Shown here in pieces: positions 16,030 through 27,530 of a DNA stretch of 64,000 nucleotides. Each line of letters begins with the position of its first letter. Position 1 is the first letter of the stretch. The notes beneath the pieces are model-generated. The model worked only from the letters and a program-made list of their open reading frames with translations, was not told the DNA's origin and ran no database searches. The position numbers and the translations under genes were made by a program. Source of the stretch: Thioclava sp. ES.031 (GTDB lineage: Bacteria; Pseudomonadota; Alphaproteobacteria; Rhodobacterales; Rhodobacteraceae); NCBI RefSeq assembly GCF_002563775.1, contig NZ_PDJO01000001.1, positions 3,102,501 through 3,166,500 of the forward strand. The letters are read 5' to 3'.

Positions 16030-16398
16030 TCAGGGCACATGCACGAGACCGTTCATCTTGCAGCCCAGCGGCGCAAGATCGGCTTCGACCGCGGCTTTAT
16101 GCGCGTTGAATTCGACGTTATGGGCGTCGATCGCCTCTTGGCTCGGGGCATGGCCGGACTCGCGCTGCGCCGTCGTTTTCGCCTCCAGACGCGCGGCCTC
16201 GGCCTGATGATCGCTGGCGAAGACGGCCTTGGCCTTCTCCCAATTCGCGGCGATCGCCTCCTGGCTCTCTCCTTCGCAGGTGAAGAGATAGACCAGCTTG
16301 GCGGGCTTGTCGGGAATGTAGAATTGCGCGCGCTCGGCGGCGCTGGCGGACCCAGCGACCAGAAGGGCTACAGCCATAAACGTAGTGAAGACTTTCAT
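16030..16398 (-). CDS. Small exported protein of unknown function
   Basis: A 122-residue protein with a Sec signal peptide (MKVFTTFMAVALLVAGSASA, probable cleavage after ASA) and a mature helical domain. Two Cys residues, in FTCEGES and LGCKMNG, could pair. The middle is rich in Ala, Glu and His. It lies between rpoD, which ends in its own terminator, and the small lipoprotein gene, and probably has its own promoter. No family recognised. Confidence 0.68.
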   Translation of the reverse strand: MKVFTTFMAVALLVAGSASAAERAQFYIPDKPAKLVYLFTCEGESQEAIAANWEKAKAVFASDHQAEAARLEAKTTAQRESGHAPSQEAIDAHNVEFNAHKAAVEADLAPLGCKMNGLVHVP

Positions 16399-16420
16399 GC
16401 TCCCCTCCCCCGGATGACAT

Positions 16421-16448
16421 GAAAACGCCCCCGAAACCGGGGGCGTCC
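16421..16448 (-). terminator. Rho-independent terminator of rpoD
   Basis: On the minus strand ACGCCCCCG and CGGGGGCGT form a perfect stem followed by TTTTC, 14 bases past the rpoD stop. Confidence 0.88.
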
Positions 16449-16461
16449 TGATCGAAAGCTA

Positions 16462-18477
<2,016 letters not shown>

Positions 18478-18659
18478 GTGGGCTCCTCGGTCAGGGCTTG
18501 GTTGGGCTCAAGCTATGACGAAAGCGAATCATATCTCGTCTGTGTATCGAATCGCAGCGGCGAATCACAGGGGCGCGAGGGCTGTGGACATAAAGTTGAT
18601 ACGGAATGTGTCCACAACAATTCGCTTTCCTGCAATCCGATGGTCCGCTGCCATCCAGC

Positions 18660-20639
18660 TCAATGTTTCTTACGCCAGATTTCCCCGTCGATCATGGCCT
18701 GAAGCGTTGCGGACAGCGCCGCTTGATCTTCGCCCATATCGGAGGAGTCCTCCAGTTTCGATCTCTCTGCGCGATGGCGAAGCGATGCTGCTTGCGCCAG
18801 ACGCCATGTCACGCCTTCGTCGGCAAGCCCCGCCAGATCCTCCATCGCATCGGCGACCTCTTCGCGCACGGCGCGAGCGGCGTCCAGCTTGGCCAGCTCC
18901 TCGGTCAGGCACATCCGCGCCAAATCGAGGTTCTCAGCGTTACGAACCGGAGGGGCAGAGCGCAAATGGGGCAGGTTCAACAGTTTTTCAAGGTCGGCCG
19001 CCATTTCCGCGTAAAGGTTTTTCGCGATTTCCGGGGCGGGCGCGGCGACATGCGCGAGCATCCGGTGCCGCAGCTGATCATGCGTCGCGTCGCGCAGCGG
19101 CACGGCTTCCAGTTCCGCCTCGAATTCCGCGATCAGCGCCGGGTGCGTGACGCAGATGCCAAGGATCATCGCCTCGCGCAGATGCTCGGCCACGTCGCTC
19201 GGCGCGGTCGCCAGAAGCGAGGAGCGCGTCTCCGGCAAGGCCGGCGGCGGCGCACCGAAGCGGCCCTTGCCGCGCTTGCCGCCGGGGCCGAAGCCACCGG
19301 GCGTGAAGCCCCCGCGCGACGCCTGCGCACCGCCCTGTGGGCCAGCCTGCGGGCCGGTGCCGAACAGCTCCCAGCGCAGGCGTTTGATCTCGTCCCCGTA
19401 ATGGCCGCGAATCGAGGGATCCTGAATGCGCGCAATCGCGGCGCGCAGGCTCTTGTCCAAGGCCGCCCGGCGCTCGGGACTGTCGAAGACTTTCCCCTCG
19501 GTCTCGCGTTGCCACAGCAGCGAGACCATCGGCTTCGCCTCGGCGAGGATCGTCTCCATCGCCTCGCGGCCCTGCTTGCGGATCACGTCATCCGGGTCGA
19601 GCCCCGGCGGCATGATCGCGAACCGCACGCCCTTCCCCGCCTCCAGCAGCGGCAGCGCCAGATCGATCACCCGCAGCGCCGCGCGCAGGCCCGCCGTATC
19701 GCCATCGAGTGCGATGATCGGCTCGTCATGGATGCGCCACATCAGGCGCAGCTGATCTTCGGTGATCGCGGTCCCGAGCGGCGCGACCGCCCCGCCGAAG
19801 CCGCCCTCGACCATGGCGATCACATCCATATAGCCTTCGCAGACCACAAGCGGCGCGCCCTTGCCACAGGCTTCGCGCGCGGGACCATGATTGTAGAGCG
19901 AGCGTCCCTTATCGAAGAGCGCGGTCTCGGGCGAGTTGAGATATTTCGCCGGATCGTTCGGATCCATCGCCCGCCCGCCGAAGGCGATGCAGCGCCCGCG
20001 CGGATCGCGGATCGGGAAGATGATACGGTTGCGGAAAACGTCGAAAGGTTCGCGCCCCTTCTGGCTCTCTTTCGCAAGCCCCGCGCCCTTGATCAGTTCG
20101 TCGGAAATCCCCTTCGCCTTGAGCGCATCGCGCAGCCCCTGCCAGCCGGGCGGCGCAAAGCCGATCTCGAAGCGGTCCACGGCGGGTTTGTTCAGGCTGC
20201 GCCCGGCCAAATAGTCGCGCGCGGCACTTCCAGCCTGCGTGTTCAGATGGAGGCGGAAATACTTCACCGCCTCTTCCATCACATTGGCCAGCTCAGTGCG
20301 CAGATCAGCTTTCTCCTGCGCCATCGGATCGCGCGCAGGCATCTGCATCCCGGCCTCACGGGCGAGGATTTCCACCGCCTCCATGAAGCTCACATTCTCG
20401 GTCTCGCGCACGAAGCTCAGCGCGTCGCCCTTCGCGTGACAGCCGAAGCAGTAGTAGTAGCCCTTGCGGTCATCGACATGGAACGAGGCCGATTTTTCCT
20501 GATGGAAGGGGCACGGCGCCCACATGTCGCCCTTGGCCTGGTTCGACTTGCGCATGTCCCAAATGACCTTGCGCCCCACGACCTGAGCGATCGAGGAACG
20601 GCTGCGCAATTCGTCGAGAAATCCGGGTGGCAGGCTCAT
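18660..20639 (-). CDS. dnaG: DNA primase
   Basis: A 659-residue primase that lays RNA primers at the replication fork. It has an N-terminal CHC2 zinc finger (CPFHQEKSASF and YYCFGCHAKGD), the catalytic core with a TOPRIM domain (VCEGYMDVIAM and ALDGDTAG), a Gly-rich linker around residues 435-465 (GGFTPGGFGPGGKRGKG), and a C-terminal helicase-binding domain. The start at 20639 fits the usual MSLPPGFLDELR N terminus; an in-frame extension of 38 codons upstream lacks family character. Confidence 0.97.
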   Translation of the reverse strand: MSLPPGFLDELRSRSSIAQVVGRKVIWDMRKSNQAKGDMWAPCPFHQEKSASFHVDDRKGYYYCFGCHAKGDALSFVRETENVSFMEAVEILAREAGMQMPARDPMAQEKADLRTELANVMEEAVKYFRLHLNTQAGSAARDYLAGRSLNKPAVDRFEIGFAPPGWQGLRDALKAKGISDELIKGAGLAKESQKGREPFDVFRNRIIFPIRDPRGRCIAFGGRAMDPNDPAKYLNSPETALFDKGRSLYNHGPAREACGKGAPLVVCEGYMDVIAMVEGGFGGAVAPLGTAITEDQLRLMWRIHDEPIIALDGDTAGLRAALRVIDLALPLLEAGKGVRFAIMPPGLDPDDVIRKQGREAMETILAEAKPMVSLLWQRETEGKVFDSPERRAALDKSLRAAIARIQDPSIRGHYGDEIKRLRWELFGTGPQAGPQGGAQASRGGFTPGGFGPGGKRGKGRFGAPPPALPETRSSLLATAPSDVAEHLREAMILGICVTHPALIAEFEAELEAVPLRDATHDQLRHRMLAHVAAPAPEIAKNLYAEMAADLEKLLNLPHLRSAPPVRNAENLDLARMCLTEELAKLDAARAVREEVADAMEDLAGLADEGVTWRLAQAASLRHRAERSKLEDSSDMGEDQAALSATLQAMIDGEIWRKKH

Positions 20640-21014
20640 GCTCTCTATATTGTCTCCATGTGCGGCAGAGTCGAGAGGACCCGCCGAGCTACCCACAGCT
20701 TTCGGCCCCTCGGGTGGCGAAAACTTCGCGTCAGCCGAAGGCGAGAAATCCACCTCTTGAGGCGAGTTAACCTAGTTTAAACGACTCAGCCTCTAAGACG
20801 GCGCCCAGCCCCGGAAGCCCCTCAGATTGGCGACCATTTGGGAAACTATCGCGCACCCACCGCGGCATTCCACATTTAAAGCACAACAATTCCATGAAGT
20901 TAGCCACTCTTTTGCCTTAATTTCGCCGCAGGAATTATGCAGTTTCACACGGTGATTTTTGCGAGTTTTCTTCGCTGGCGGCGATGCCATCTGAAATGGA
21001 GAAGGAGGTCGGGG
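20640..21014. other. Intergenic region between divergent dnaG and tadG-like genes
   Basis: This 375-base stretch must hold promoters for both directions. It has a more AT-rich part around 20868-20945 (TTTAAAGCACAACAATTCC and following) near the tadG side. I could not assign confident -35/-10 pairs, RNA genes or repeats. Confidence 0.5.
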
Positions 21015-22835
21015 ATGAGGGACAAAACCGAACAAAACGGCTTGGCACGCCGTATCGAAGCCGCGCGCGCCCGAACGGGGCGGTTCGCGCAGGAGGAAGA
21101 TGGGGCGGTCTTCATCTTCAGCCTGCAGGTTTTGATCGTGCTGATGGTGATTGGCGGCATCGCGATTGATTTCGCGCGCCAGGACGAACGCCGTACGCTC
21201 ATCCAAAGCTCGCTCGACCGAGCCGCGCTGGCTGCGGCCAATCTTGATCAGTCGCTCGACCCCGCGACGGTGGCGAAAGATTACCTCTCCACGAGCGGCC
21301 TCGATTATCTCAACATCGAACCCCAGGTCGAAGAGGGCGCGCAGAAGGAATATCGCCGCGTCGCGATGACGGCGACGGATGACATGCCGACGATCTTCGG
21401 CGACCTCATCGGCTTCGGCGTCAAATCCTTCCGCTCCAACACAGCCGCCAAGGCCGAGGAATCGATCGGCAATGTCGAGATCTCGATGGTGCTCGACGTC
21501 TCCGGCTCGATGGGACAGACGGATTCCGGCTCCTATTACGGCGAAACGAAGATCGCCTCGCTGCGCGATGCCGCGACGAATTTCACCAAAAAGATGTTCG
21601 AGAACGTGCAGCCCCCGGACGCGCCTCCCGGACGCCTTTCGATCTCGATCGTGCCCTATAACCAGCAGGTCTCGCTCGGCTCCGATCTGGCCGCGGCGTA
21701 CAACCTGTCGACCGATCACACCTGGAACACCTGCGCCGACGTGCAGCTTCAGGGGTTCAACAGCGTGAGCCTGCCGACCTCCGGCCTGCAGCGCACCATG
21801 TACGGCTGGAGCTACGACTTCGTCGGCCAGGGCTATTCGGTCTATAAGTCGCTCTCGGAATCCGCCGAGAACTGCTACGAGCACAGCTATTCCCAGGTCA
21901 TGGCGTTCGAGGACAACGAGACTGATGTCCTCAACAAGATCTCGACACTGCGTGCAGGTGGCGACACCGCGATCGACATCGGCGCGCGCTGGGGCTTCGC
22001 GCTGCTCGACCCTTCGGCCAAACCGGCCGCCACTGCGCTGGTCGAGAAGGGAACGATCTCCTCTGATGTGGCCGATCGCCCCTTGCCCTATCCTACGACC
22101 GGTTTGAGCGTCGACGAACGCTCGATGAAGGTGATGATCCTGATGACCGACGGTCAGAATACGCGCACCTTCTCGACGCGGATGCAGTACCGGACCGGAA
22201 AATCAGGCCTGTATTCGATAGAAAATTCGGCGGCGTTCAATGACGACAGCACGACCATGTCGAAAATGTACTGGTTCTCGCAACAGCGCGACGATGCGGG
22301 GCAGAAGCCCTATTACTCCTTCGCCGACCGCAACTGGTATGCGCCCGAGGAAATTGGCGAGACGATCGCCACGAAGGTCTATGAAACCAAGTGTTACACG
22401 GACTGGCGGGGGCGCGAGCGCTGCTACCAGGATTCGCATTACGAATACCAATTCGTGCCGCGGGACCTGTATGCGATCGACTGGAGCACCGTCTGGAGCA
22501 AGGGCTGGTCGCTGCAATACGTGATCCAGACCTTCCTCCTGCCGCCGCGCCAACGCCTCGACCCGCAGGAATCCGTGGCTTCGATCTATGACGAGATGGC
22601 GATCTCCTCGATGTTCTCGGAGAAAGACAAGAACCTGCACGACGTCTGCAAAGCCGCGAAGGACAAGGAGATCACGGTCTTCACCGTGGCCGTGGATGCG
22701 CCCCAGAGCGGCAAGACGGCACTCGCGGATTGCAGTTCGGGTCCGAGCTACCAATACGACGTCGACTCCGCCAATCTCGCGGATGCGTTCTCCTCGATCG
22801 CGACGCAGATCTCGACCCTGCGCCTGACCAATTGA
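21015..22835 (+). CDS. TadG-like pilus-assembly protein with vWA domain
   Basis: A 606-residue exported membrane protein. The N terminus is TadE/TadG-like: a basic stretch, EEDGAVFIFSLQVL and one membrane helix (about 36-55) with Glu shortly before it, then DERRTLIQSSLDRAALAAA. A von Willebrand A domain follows with the MIDAS motif DVSGSM near residue 165 and later LMTDGQNT. Several Cys residues (ENCYEHS, CYTDWRGRERCYQD) suggest disulfides outside the membrane. GGAGG five bases before 21015 decides the start over an upstream in-frame ATG. It heads a three-gene cluster for surface pilus or adhesion; no tadA, B or C is in the window. Confidence 0.85.
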   Translation: MRDKTEQNGLARRIEAARARTGRFAQEEDGAVFIFSLQVLIVLMVIGGIAIDFARQDERRTLIQSSLDRAALAAANLDQSLDPATVAKDYLSTSGLDYLNIEPQVEEGAQKEYRRVAMTATDDMPTIFGDLIGFGVKSFRSNTAAKAEESIGNVEISMVLDVSGSMGQTDSGSYYGETKIASLRDAATNFTKKMFENVQPPDAPPGRLSISIVPYNQQVSLGSDLAAAYNLSTDHTWNTCADVQLQGFNSVSLPTSGLQRTMYGWSYDFVGQGYSVYKSLSESAENCYEHSYSQVMAFEDNETDVLNKISTLRAGGDTAIDIGARWGFALLDPSAKPAATALVEKGTISSDVADRPLPYPTTGLSVDERSMKVMILMTDGQNTRTFSTRMQYRTGKSGLYSIENSAAFNDDSTTMSKMYWFSQQRDDAGQKPYYSFADRNWYAPEEIGETIATKVYETKCYTDWRGRERCYQDSHYEYQFVPRDLYAIDWSTVWSKGWSLQYVIQTFLLPPRQRLDPQESVASIYDEMAISSMFSEKDKNLHDVCKAAKDKEITVFTVAVDAPQSGKTALADCSSGPSYQYDVDSANLADAFSSIATQISTLRLTN

Positions 22836-22851
22836 TGAGAGGGCGTGGCGT

Positions 22852-23436
22852 ATGAAGCTGAGGCTGAAACATAAACGTGCCTTCGTGAAGGCGGAAGACG
22901 GGGCGGTGACGATCCCGGCCCTGCTCTGGATCGTGTTCCTGATCTTCTTCATGTTCGCCGGGATCGAGCTGGGCGTGATCTTCATCAAGCAGACCCTGCT
23001 GACCCGCGCGACCGAAGCCACGGGTCGCATCGTCCGCATCGGCAACTATGCCAGCATCGACGAAAAGATCCTGCGCCACGAAATCTGCAAACAGGCAGGC
23101 TTCTTCGGGAACACCTGCATGAACCGGGTCTCTGTCGAGATGTTCCAGGTGGACAAGACCGACTGGACCTCCTCCATCGCGAACCACCCGGTGCGCTGCG
23201 AGGATTTCTCGGACGTGACCAAGCCACCACCCGCAGGCACGCTGGAAACCGCAGCAGCCGATCAGCTGATCCTCGTGCGCGTCTGCCTGCGCGAGAAACC
23301 GATGCTGCTGGAAGATTTCATCGCACAGGCGTTCCTCAGACAATCGCCGGTGGGCCAGGATGGCGATTACGCCCTGGTCGCGACGACCGCGATCGTGATC
23401 GAACCGGCGGTGGCCTCCGCGACGGGAGGGACCTGA
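22852..23436 (+). CDS. TadE-like membrane protein
   Basis: A 194-residue protein with a TadE-like N terminus: AEDGAVTIPALLWIVFLIFF, with Glu before a membrane helix (residues about 18-40), as in pseudopilins that are processed by a prepilin peptidase. The outside part has CKQAGFFGNTC, CEDF and VCLREK, that is, four Cys. It lies 16 bases after the TadG-like gene and three before the next TadE-like gene, so all three are one operon. Confidence 0.82.
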   Translation: MKLRLKHKRAFVKAEDGAVTIPALLWIVFLIFFMFAGIELGVIFIKQTLLTRATEATGRIVRIGNYASIDEKILRHEICKQAGFFGNTCMNRVSVEMFQVDKTDWTSSIANHPVRCEDFSDVTKPPPAGTLETAAADQLILVRVCLREKPMLLEDFIAQAFLRQSPVGQDGDYALVATTAIVIEPAVASATGGT

Positions 23437-23439
23437 GCC

Positions 23440-24111
23440 ATGATCATGGAGAAGATGCGCAGCTTGCTCCGCCGCGTCCGCGATGACGAGACCGGCTCCA
23501 TCCCGATCGAAGGGCTTCTGGCCTTCATCATGCTGTCGGGCTGGCTGATGCTGTCGATCGAAATTTATGACGTGTTCAAGATCCGTGGCGCTGCGACCCG
23601 CGCCAATGTGACGGTCTCGGACCTGATCTCGCGCGAGAAAGACCCGATCGGCCCGAAATACGTCGCGGGCATCAAGCAGGTGTACGATTTCACGACCGGC
23701 AATCATGACCCCTCGCGCAGCTGGATGCGCGTCACGCTGGTGAGTTGCTGGGACGATCCGCAAGATCTCGGCCACGCCTGCAACGACCCCACGGAAGGCA
23801 GCGACGCGAAGAAAGTGAAGCTGACCGACTCCTACGCAACGGGGCTGGCGGAAAAATATACGCAGGAGGCGCTCGATCTGGAGGCGGACCGCATTCCGAT
23901 CCTCGCGGCGGGCGATCAGGCTCTGATCGTGGAGACCTCCTACGCCTATGACCTGCCCTTCAAGCTGTCCGAGGCTTACAAGGCCTATCTCACATCAATC
24001 GGCAAAGATCCGACGAAGCATTTCGTGGGTTTCCACAACGCGATCTCGTTCGACAACTTCATCGTCACCCGCCCGCGCGTCGGACGGCTGACATGGCTCG
24101 ACGATCACTGA
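23440..24111 (+). CDS. TadE-like membrane protein
   Basis: A 223-residue protein with the sequence DDETGSIPIEGLLAFIMLSG entering a single membrane helix (about 23-45), the TadE pattern. The remainder is predicted outside the cytoplasm and includes SCWDDPQDLGHAC, with two Cys. It is the last gene of the TadG-TadE-TadE cluster and ends 22 bases from the convergent nadE. Confidence 0.8.
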   Translation: MIMEKMRSLLRRVRDDETGSIPIEGLLAFIMLSGWLMLSIEIYDVFKIRGAATRANVTVSDLISREKDPIGPKYVAGIKQVYDFTTGNHDPSRSWMRVTLVSCWDDPQDLGHACNDPTEGSDAKKVKLTDSYATGLAEKYTQEALDLEADRIPILAAGDQALIVETSYAYDLPFKLSEAYKAYLTSIGKDPTKHFVGFHNAISFDNFIVTRPRVGRLTWLDDH

Positions 24112-24134
24112 GACGCGGCGAGAGCGCCGCTCTC
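24110..24134. terminator. Hairpin between convergent genes, possible bidirectional terminator
   Basis: GAGA-C-GCGGCG and CGCCGC-TCTC pair around AGAG across the gap between the TadE-like gene and nadE. There is no T run, so any termination would be weak or need Rho. Confidence 0.4.
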
Positions 24135-25791
24135 AGCCGTGGTCGCGCCAGCGATTGACGATCGGATAACGGCGATCCAGCCAGAACGCCTTGCTCGACA
24201 GGCGCGTGCCCGGCGCGGATTGGTGGCGCTTCCATTCCGAGATATAGAGCAGATGCTCGACCTTCTTGATCGTCTCGCGCTCGTAGCCCTCGGCCACGAG
24301 ATCGGCGACCGAGGCGTCGCGCTCCACCAGACCTTCGAGGATGCCATCGAGCACCGGATAGGGCGGCAGACTGTCCTCGTCCTTCTGGTCGGGACGTAGC
24401 TCCGCAGACGGCGGTTTGTCGATGATCTCGCGCGGGATCACCTCGCCTTCCGGGCCCTTCATCCAGTCGCGGTAGTTCGCATTGCGCCAGCGGCAGGTCT
24501 CGAAGACGCGGGTCTTGTAGAGATCCTTGATCGGATTGTAGCCGCCCGCCATGTCGCCATAGATCGTGGCATAGCCCACAGCCATCTCGGATTTGTTGCC
24601 GGTGGTCAGAAGCATCTCGCCGAACTTGTTCGACAGCGCCATAAGCATCACGCCGCGCAGGCGCGACTGGATGTTTTCCTCGGTCACGTCAGGCTCGGTG
24701 CCCTCCATCAGATGCGCGAGCGCATCCGAGACCGCATCGCGCGCCCCGTCGATCCGCACCGTATCGAGCCGCATCCCCTGCCGCTTTGCCAGGTCGGCCG
24801 CGTGATCGAGCGAGCCCTGCGAGGTATATTCTGAGGGCAGCATCACGCAATGCACCGCCTCCGGCCCCAGCGCATCCGCCGCGATCGTCGCGACCAGCGC
24901 GGAGTCGATCCCGCCCGACAGGCCGAGCACGACCTTGGAGAAGCCCGACTTGCGCAGGTAATCGCCCAAGCTTTCGACCATGGCGCGGTAATCCTGCTCC
25001 CATTCCGAGGACTGCGGATCGTCACGGCCCGCAACGCAGGCCCAGCCCTCGTCGTCACGCTCGAAATCGACATGGTCGATGATCTCGTCGAAGGGTGCGA
25101 ATTGCGCGGCCAGTTGCCCGTGACGGTTCAACACGAAGCTCGCCCCGTCGAAGACCTGATCGTCCTGCCCACCGACCGAATTGAGATAGGCGAGCGGCAG
25201 CCCGGTCTCGACCACGCGCGCAACCATATGGGTCATCCGCACGTCGAGCTTGCCCCGATGATAGGGCGAACCGTTCGGCACGATCAGGATCTCTGCCCCG
25301 GTCTCGGCCAGCGTCTCGGCCACGTCGGGGTGCCACGCATCCTCGCAGATCGGGGTGCCGACCCGCACGCCGTTGATCGCATAGGGCCCGGAGATCTGAC
25401 CGGTATCGTAGATGCGATACTCGTCGAAAATCCCGTGATGCGGCAGATCGTGCTTGAGCATCCGTGCGACCAGCGCGCCGTCTTTCCAGACCCAATAGGC
25501 GTTATACTGCCCCTGCTCGGTCCAGTAGGGCCCGCCGATGCCCAGCGCCGGACCATCGGTGATCCGCGCACCCAGCGCCTCCATCGCGGCGACCGCGTCG
25601 CGCACGAAAGCGGGCTTCGCGATCAGGTCCTGCGTCTGGTAGCCGGTCAGGAACATCTCGGGCAGCACGACCATGTCGGCGCCCGCGCGCTTGCCCTCTT
25701 CCCAGGCGGCGAAGGCCTTCTCGGCATTGGCCTCCAGCGCGCCCACGGTGGGGTTGAGCTGGGCCATGGTGAGGCGGAAACGATCGGCCAT
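24133..25791 (-). CDS. nadE: Glutamine-dependent NAD+ synthetase
   Basis: A 552-residue two-domain enzyme for the last step of NAD synthesis. The N-terminal nitrilase-type glutaminase has VVLPEMFLTGY (Glu), LKHDLPHHGIFDEYR (Lys) and GTPICEDAWHPD (nucleophile Cys). The C-terminal synthetase has the pyrophosphatase loop VLGLSGGIDSALVA and TTGNKSEMAVGY. Length and order match the bacterial glutamine-dependent form. It is a single gene, convergent with the Tad cluster, with 228 bases before the divergent MORN gene. Confidence 0.96.
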   Translation of the reverse strand: MADRFRLTMAQLNPTVGALEANAEKAFAAWEEGKRAGADMVVLPEMFLTGYQTQDLIAKPAFVRDAVAAMEALGARITDGPALGIGGPYWTEQGQYNAYWVWKDGALVARMLKHDLPHHGIFDEYRIYDTGQISGPYAINGVRVGTPICEDAWHPDVAETLAETGAEILIVPNGSPYHRGKLDVRMTHMVARVVETGLPLAYLNSVGGQDDQVFDGASFVLNRHGQLAAQFAPFDEIIDHVDFERDDEGWACVAGRDDPQSSEWEQDYRAMVESLGDYLRKSGFSKVVLGLSGGIDSALVATIAADALGPEAVHCVMLPSEYTSQGSLDHAADLAKRQGMRLDTVRIDGARDAVSDALAHLMEGTEPDVTEENIQSRLRGVMLMALSNKFGEMLLTTGNKSEMAVGYATIYGDMAGGYNPIKDLYKTRVFETCRWRNANYRDWMKGPEGEVIPREIIDKPPSAELRPDQKDEDSLPPYPVLDGILEGLVERDASVADLVAEGYERETIKKVEHLLYISEWKRHQSAPGTRLSSKAFWLDRRYPIVNRWRDHG

Positions 25792-26019
25792 AAGCGTCCT
25801 CGGGGCTGTTATCGCCCTCTCATTTAGCAGAAAACGCTGGGGTGAAAAGGGGATGGCTGCCCTGCATTTGCCGCCCCTCTCCGACGCGACCGCCCCGACA
25901 CGCTCCCCTGCCCGCTTGTCAGGCTACCCCCGCGCAATTAACCTTTCCTCAAGCACGGCAGAGCGCGAATCCACGCGCTCGCGAGACCGGAGCACAGGCA
26001 GCACCATCAGGGGGCACGC

Positions 26020-27507
26020 ATGGCAGGCGCGCAGCTTCGCATCGCGACATTGGCAGTTCTGATCGGCTGGACCGCGCAGATCGCTCCGGCGCAAGAGGTC
26101 ATCACCAAGCAATACGATGACGGCGGCCTCTATGAGGGCACCTTCACCGATGGCAAGCAGGACGGCTATGGCAGCTACAAGCTGCCCTCGGGCTATGAAT
26201 ACGAAGGCCAATGGGTGATGGGCGAGATCAAGGGCAAGGGCCGCGCGCGCTTCCCCAACGGCTCGATCTACGAGGGCGAGTTTGACCACGGCAAACCCAA
26301 CGGCAAGGGCAAGATCACCTTCGCCGACGGCGGCACCTATGAGGGCGACTGGCTCAACGGTCAGATCACCGGCACCGGCACCGCGCATTACGCCAACGGC
26401 TCGGTCTACGAGGGCCAGTTCCGCAACGCGATGCATGATGGCAAGGGCACGCTGGAGAGCGCGAACGGCTATCGCTACGAGGGCGACTGGCTGGGCGGCG
26501 TCAAGCAGGGCAACGGCAAGATCACCTATCCCGACGGCTCCACCTATGAGGGCCAGATGGCGCATGGCCAGCGCGACGGCACCGGCACGCTGACGATGGC
26601 GGACGGGCTGACCTATGTCGGCGACTGGAAGGCCGGCCAGATGAACGGCCGCGGCAAGCTGACCCAACCTAATGGCGATGTCTATGAAGGCCAGATGGTC
26701 AACGGCAAGCGCCACGGGAACGGCAAGGTCACCTATGCCAATGGCGACACCTACGAGGGAGAGTTCCTGCTCGACAAGCGCCACGGCACCGGCACGTTCC
26801 GCGGCAAGGACGGCTATGTCTATACAGGCCAGTGGAAAGAGGGCCGGATAGAGGGTCAAGGCAAGGTGCAGTACCCCGACGGCTCGGTCTACGAGGGCAG
26901 CTTCAAGAATGACCTGCCCGACGGTCAGGGCAAGATCACCTATCCCGACGGCTCCAGCTACGAGGGCGGCTGGGCGCATGGCGTCATTCAGGGCACCGGC
27001 ACCGCGCGCTACGCGAACGGGCTCGTCTATGAGGGCGAGTTCAAGAACGCGCGCAATGACGGGAAGGGCAAGATGACCTACCCGGACGGCTACAGCTACG
27101 AGGGCGACTGGGTGAACGGGCAGCGCGAGGGCCAAGGCACCGCGCGCTATGCCGATGGCACGACCTATGAGGGCGCCTTCAAGAACGGCCAGCGCGACGG
27201 GACCGGCAAGCTGACCATGCCCGATGGCTTCACCTATGAGGGCGAGTGGCGCAACGGCGCGATCGACGGGCAAGGCCGCGCGACCTATGCCAATGGCGAC
27301 ACCTATGTGGGTAGCTTCTCGAATGGCAAGCGCGAGGGGCAAGGCACGATGACCTACGCCTCCGGCACGGTGGCGAGCGGCGAATGGTCGAACGACAAGC
27401 TGCAGGACACCAGCGCCCCCGCGACCCAGCCCACGCCCGATGCCAGCGCCGAGACCCCGCCAGCCCCGGCGAACGAACCGGCCACGGCGGAGCCTTCCGC
27501 GAACTGA
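26020..27507 (+). CDS. Exported MORN-repeat protein
   Basis: A 495-residue protein with a Sec signal peptide (about residues 1-24, ending APAQ-E), 18 MORN repeats of exactly 23 residues (38-451) and a partial nineteenth, then a Pro/Ala/Thr-rich tail with no repeats. Each unit follows YEGxWxxGxxxGxGxxxYxDG. MORN repeats form long beta-meander rods that bind lipids or act as scaffolds in other organisms. Export suggests a periplasmic or surface location here. The gene is alone, convergent with the photolyase gene 23 bases away. Substrate and partner are unknown. Confidence 0.88.
   Translation: MAGAQLRIATLAVLIGWTAQIAPAQEVITKQYDDGGLYEGTFTDGKQDGYGSYKLPSGYEYEGQWVMGEIKGKGRARFPNGSIYEGEFDHGKPNGKGKITFADGGTYEGDWLNGQITGTGTAHYANGSVYEGQFRNAMHDGKGTLESANGYRYEGDWLGGVKQGNGKITYPDGSTYEGQMAHGQRDGTGTLTMADGLTYVGDWKAGQMNGRGKLTQPNGDVYEGQMVNGKRHGNGKVTYANGDTYEGEFLLDKRHGTGTFRGKDGYVYTGQWKEGRIEGQGKVQYPDGSVYEGSFKNDLPDGQGKITYPDGSSYEGGWAHGVIQGTGTARYANGLVYEGEFKNARNDGKGKMTYPDGYSYEGDWVNGQREGQGTARYADGTTYEGAFKNGQRDGTGKLTMPDGFTYEGEWRNGAIDGQGRATYANGDTYVGSFSNGKREGQGTMTYASGTVASGEWSNDKLQDTSAPATQPTPDASAETPPAPANEPATAEPSAN
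26131..27372 (+). repeat. 18 tandem 69-base MORN coding repeats
   Basis: Each repeat is 69 bases (23 codons) with no insertions or deletions over 1242 bases. DNA identity between units is moderate, with strong matches at the Tyr-Glu-Gly and Asp-Gly codons, which shows selection on protein rather than recent duplication for most units. Confidence 0.9.
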
Positions 27508-27530
27508 TCTGCTTTACTGGGCCGAGCGCG

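Noticed and set aside
18606..20780. 724-codon plus-strand open frame
   Set aside because: It lies opposite dnaG and has no recognisable domain.
26131..27372. Regular 69-base repeats as a possible CRISPR array
   Set aside because: The units are in-frame protein repeats with no identical repeat/variable spacer pattern.
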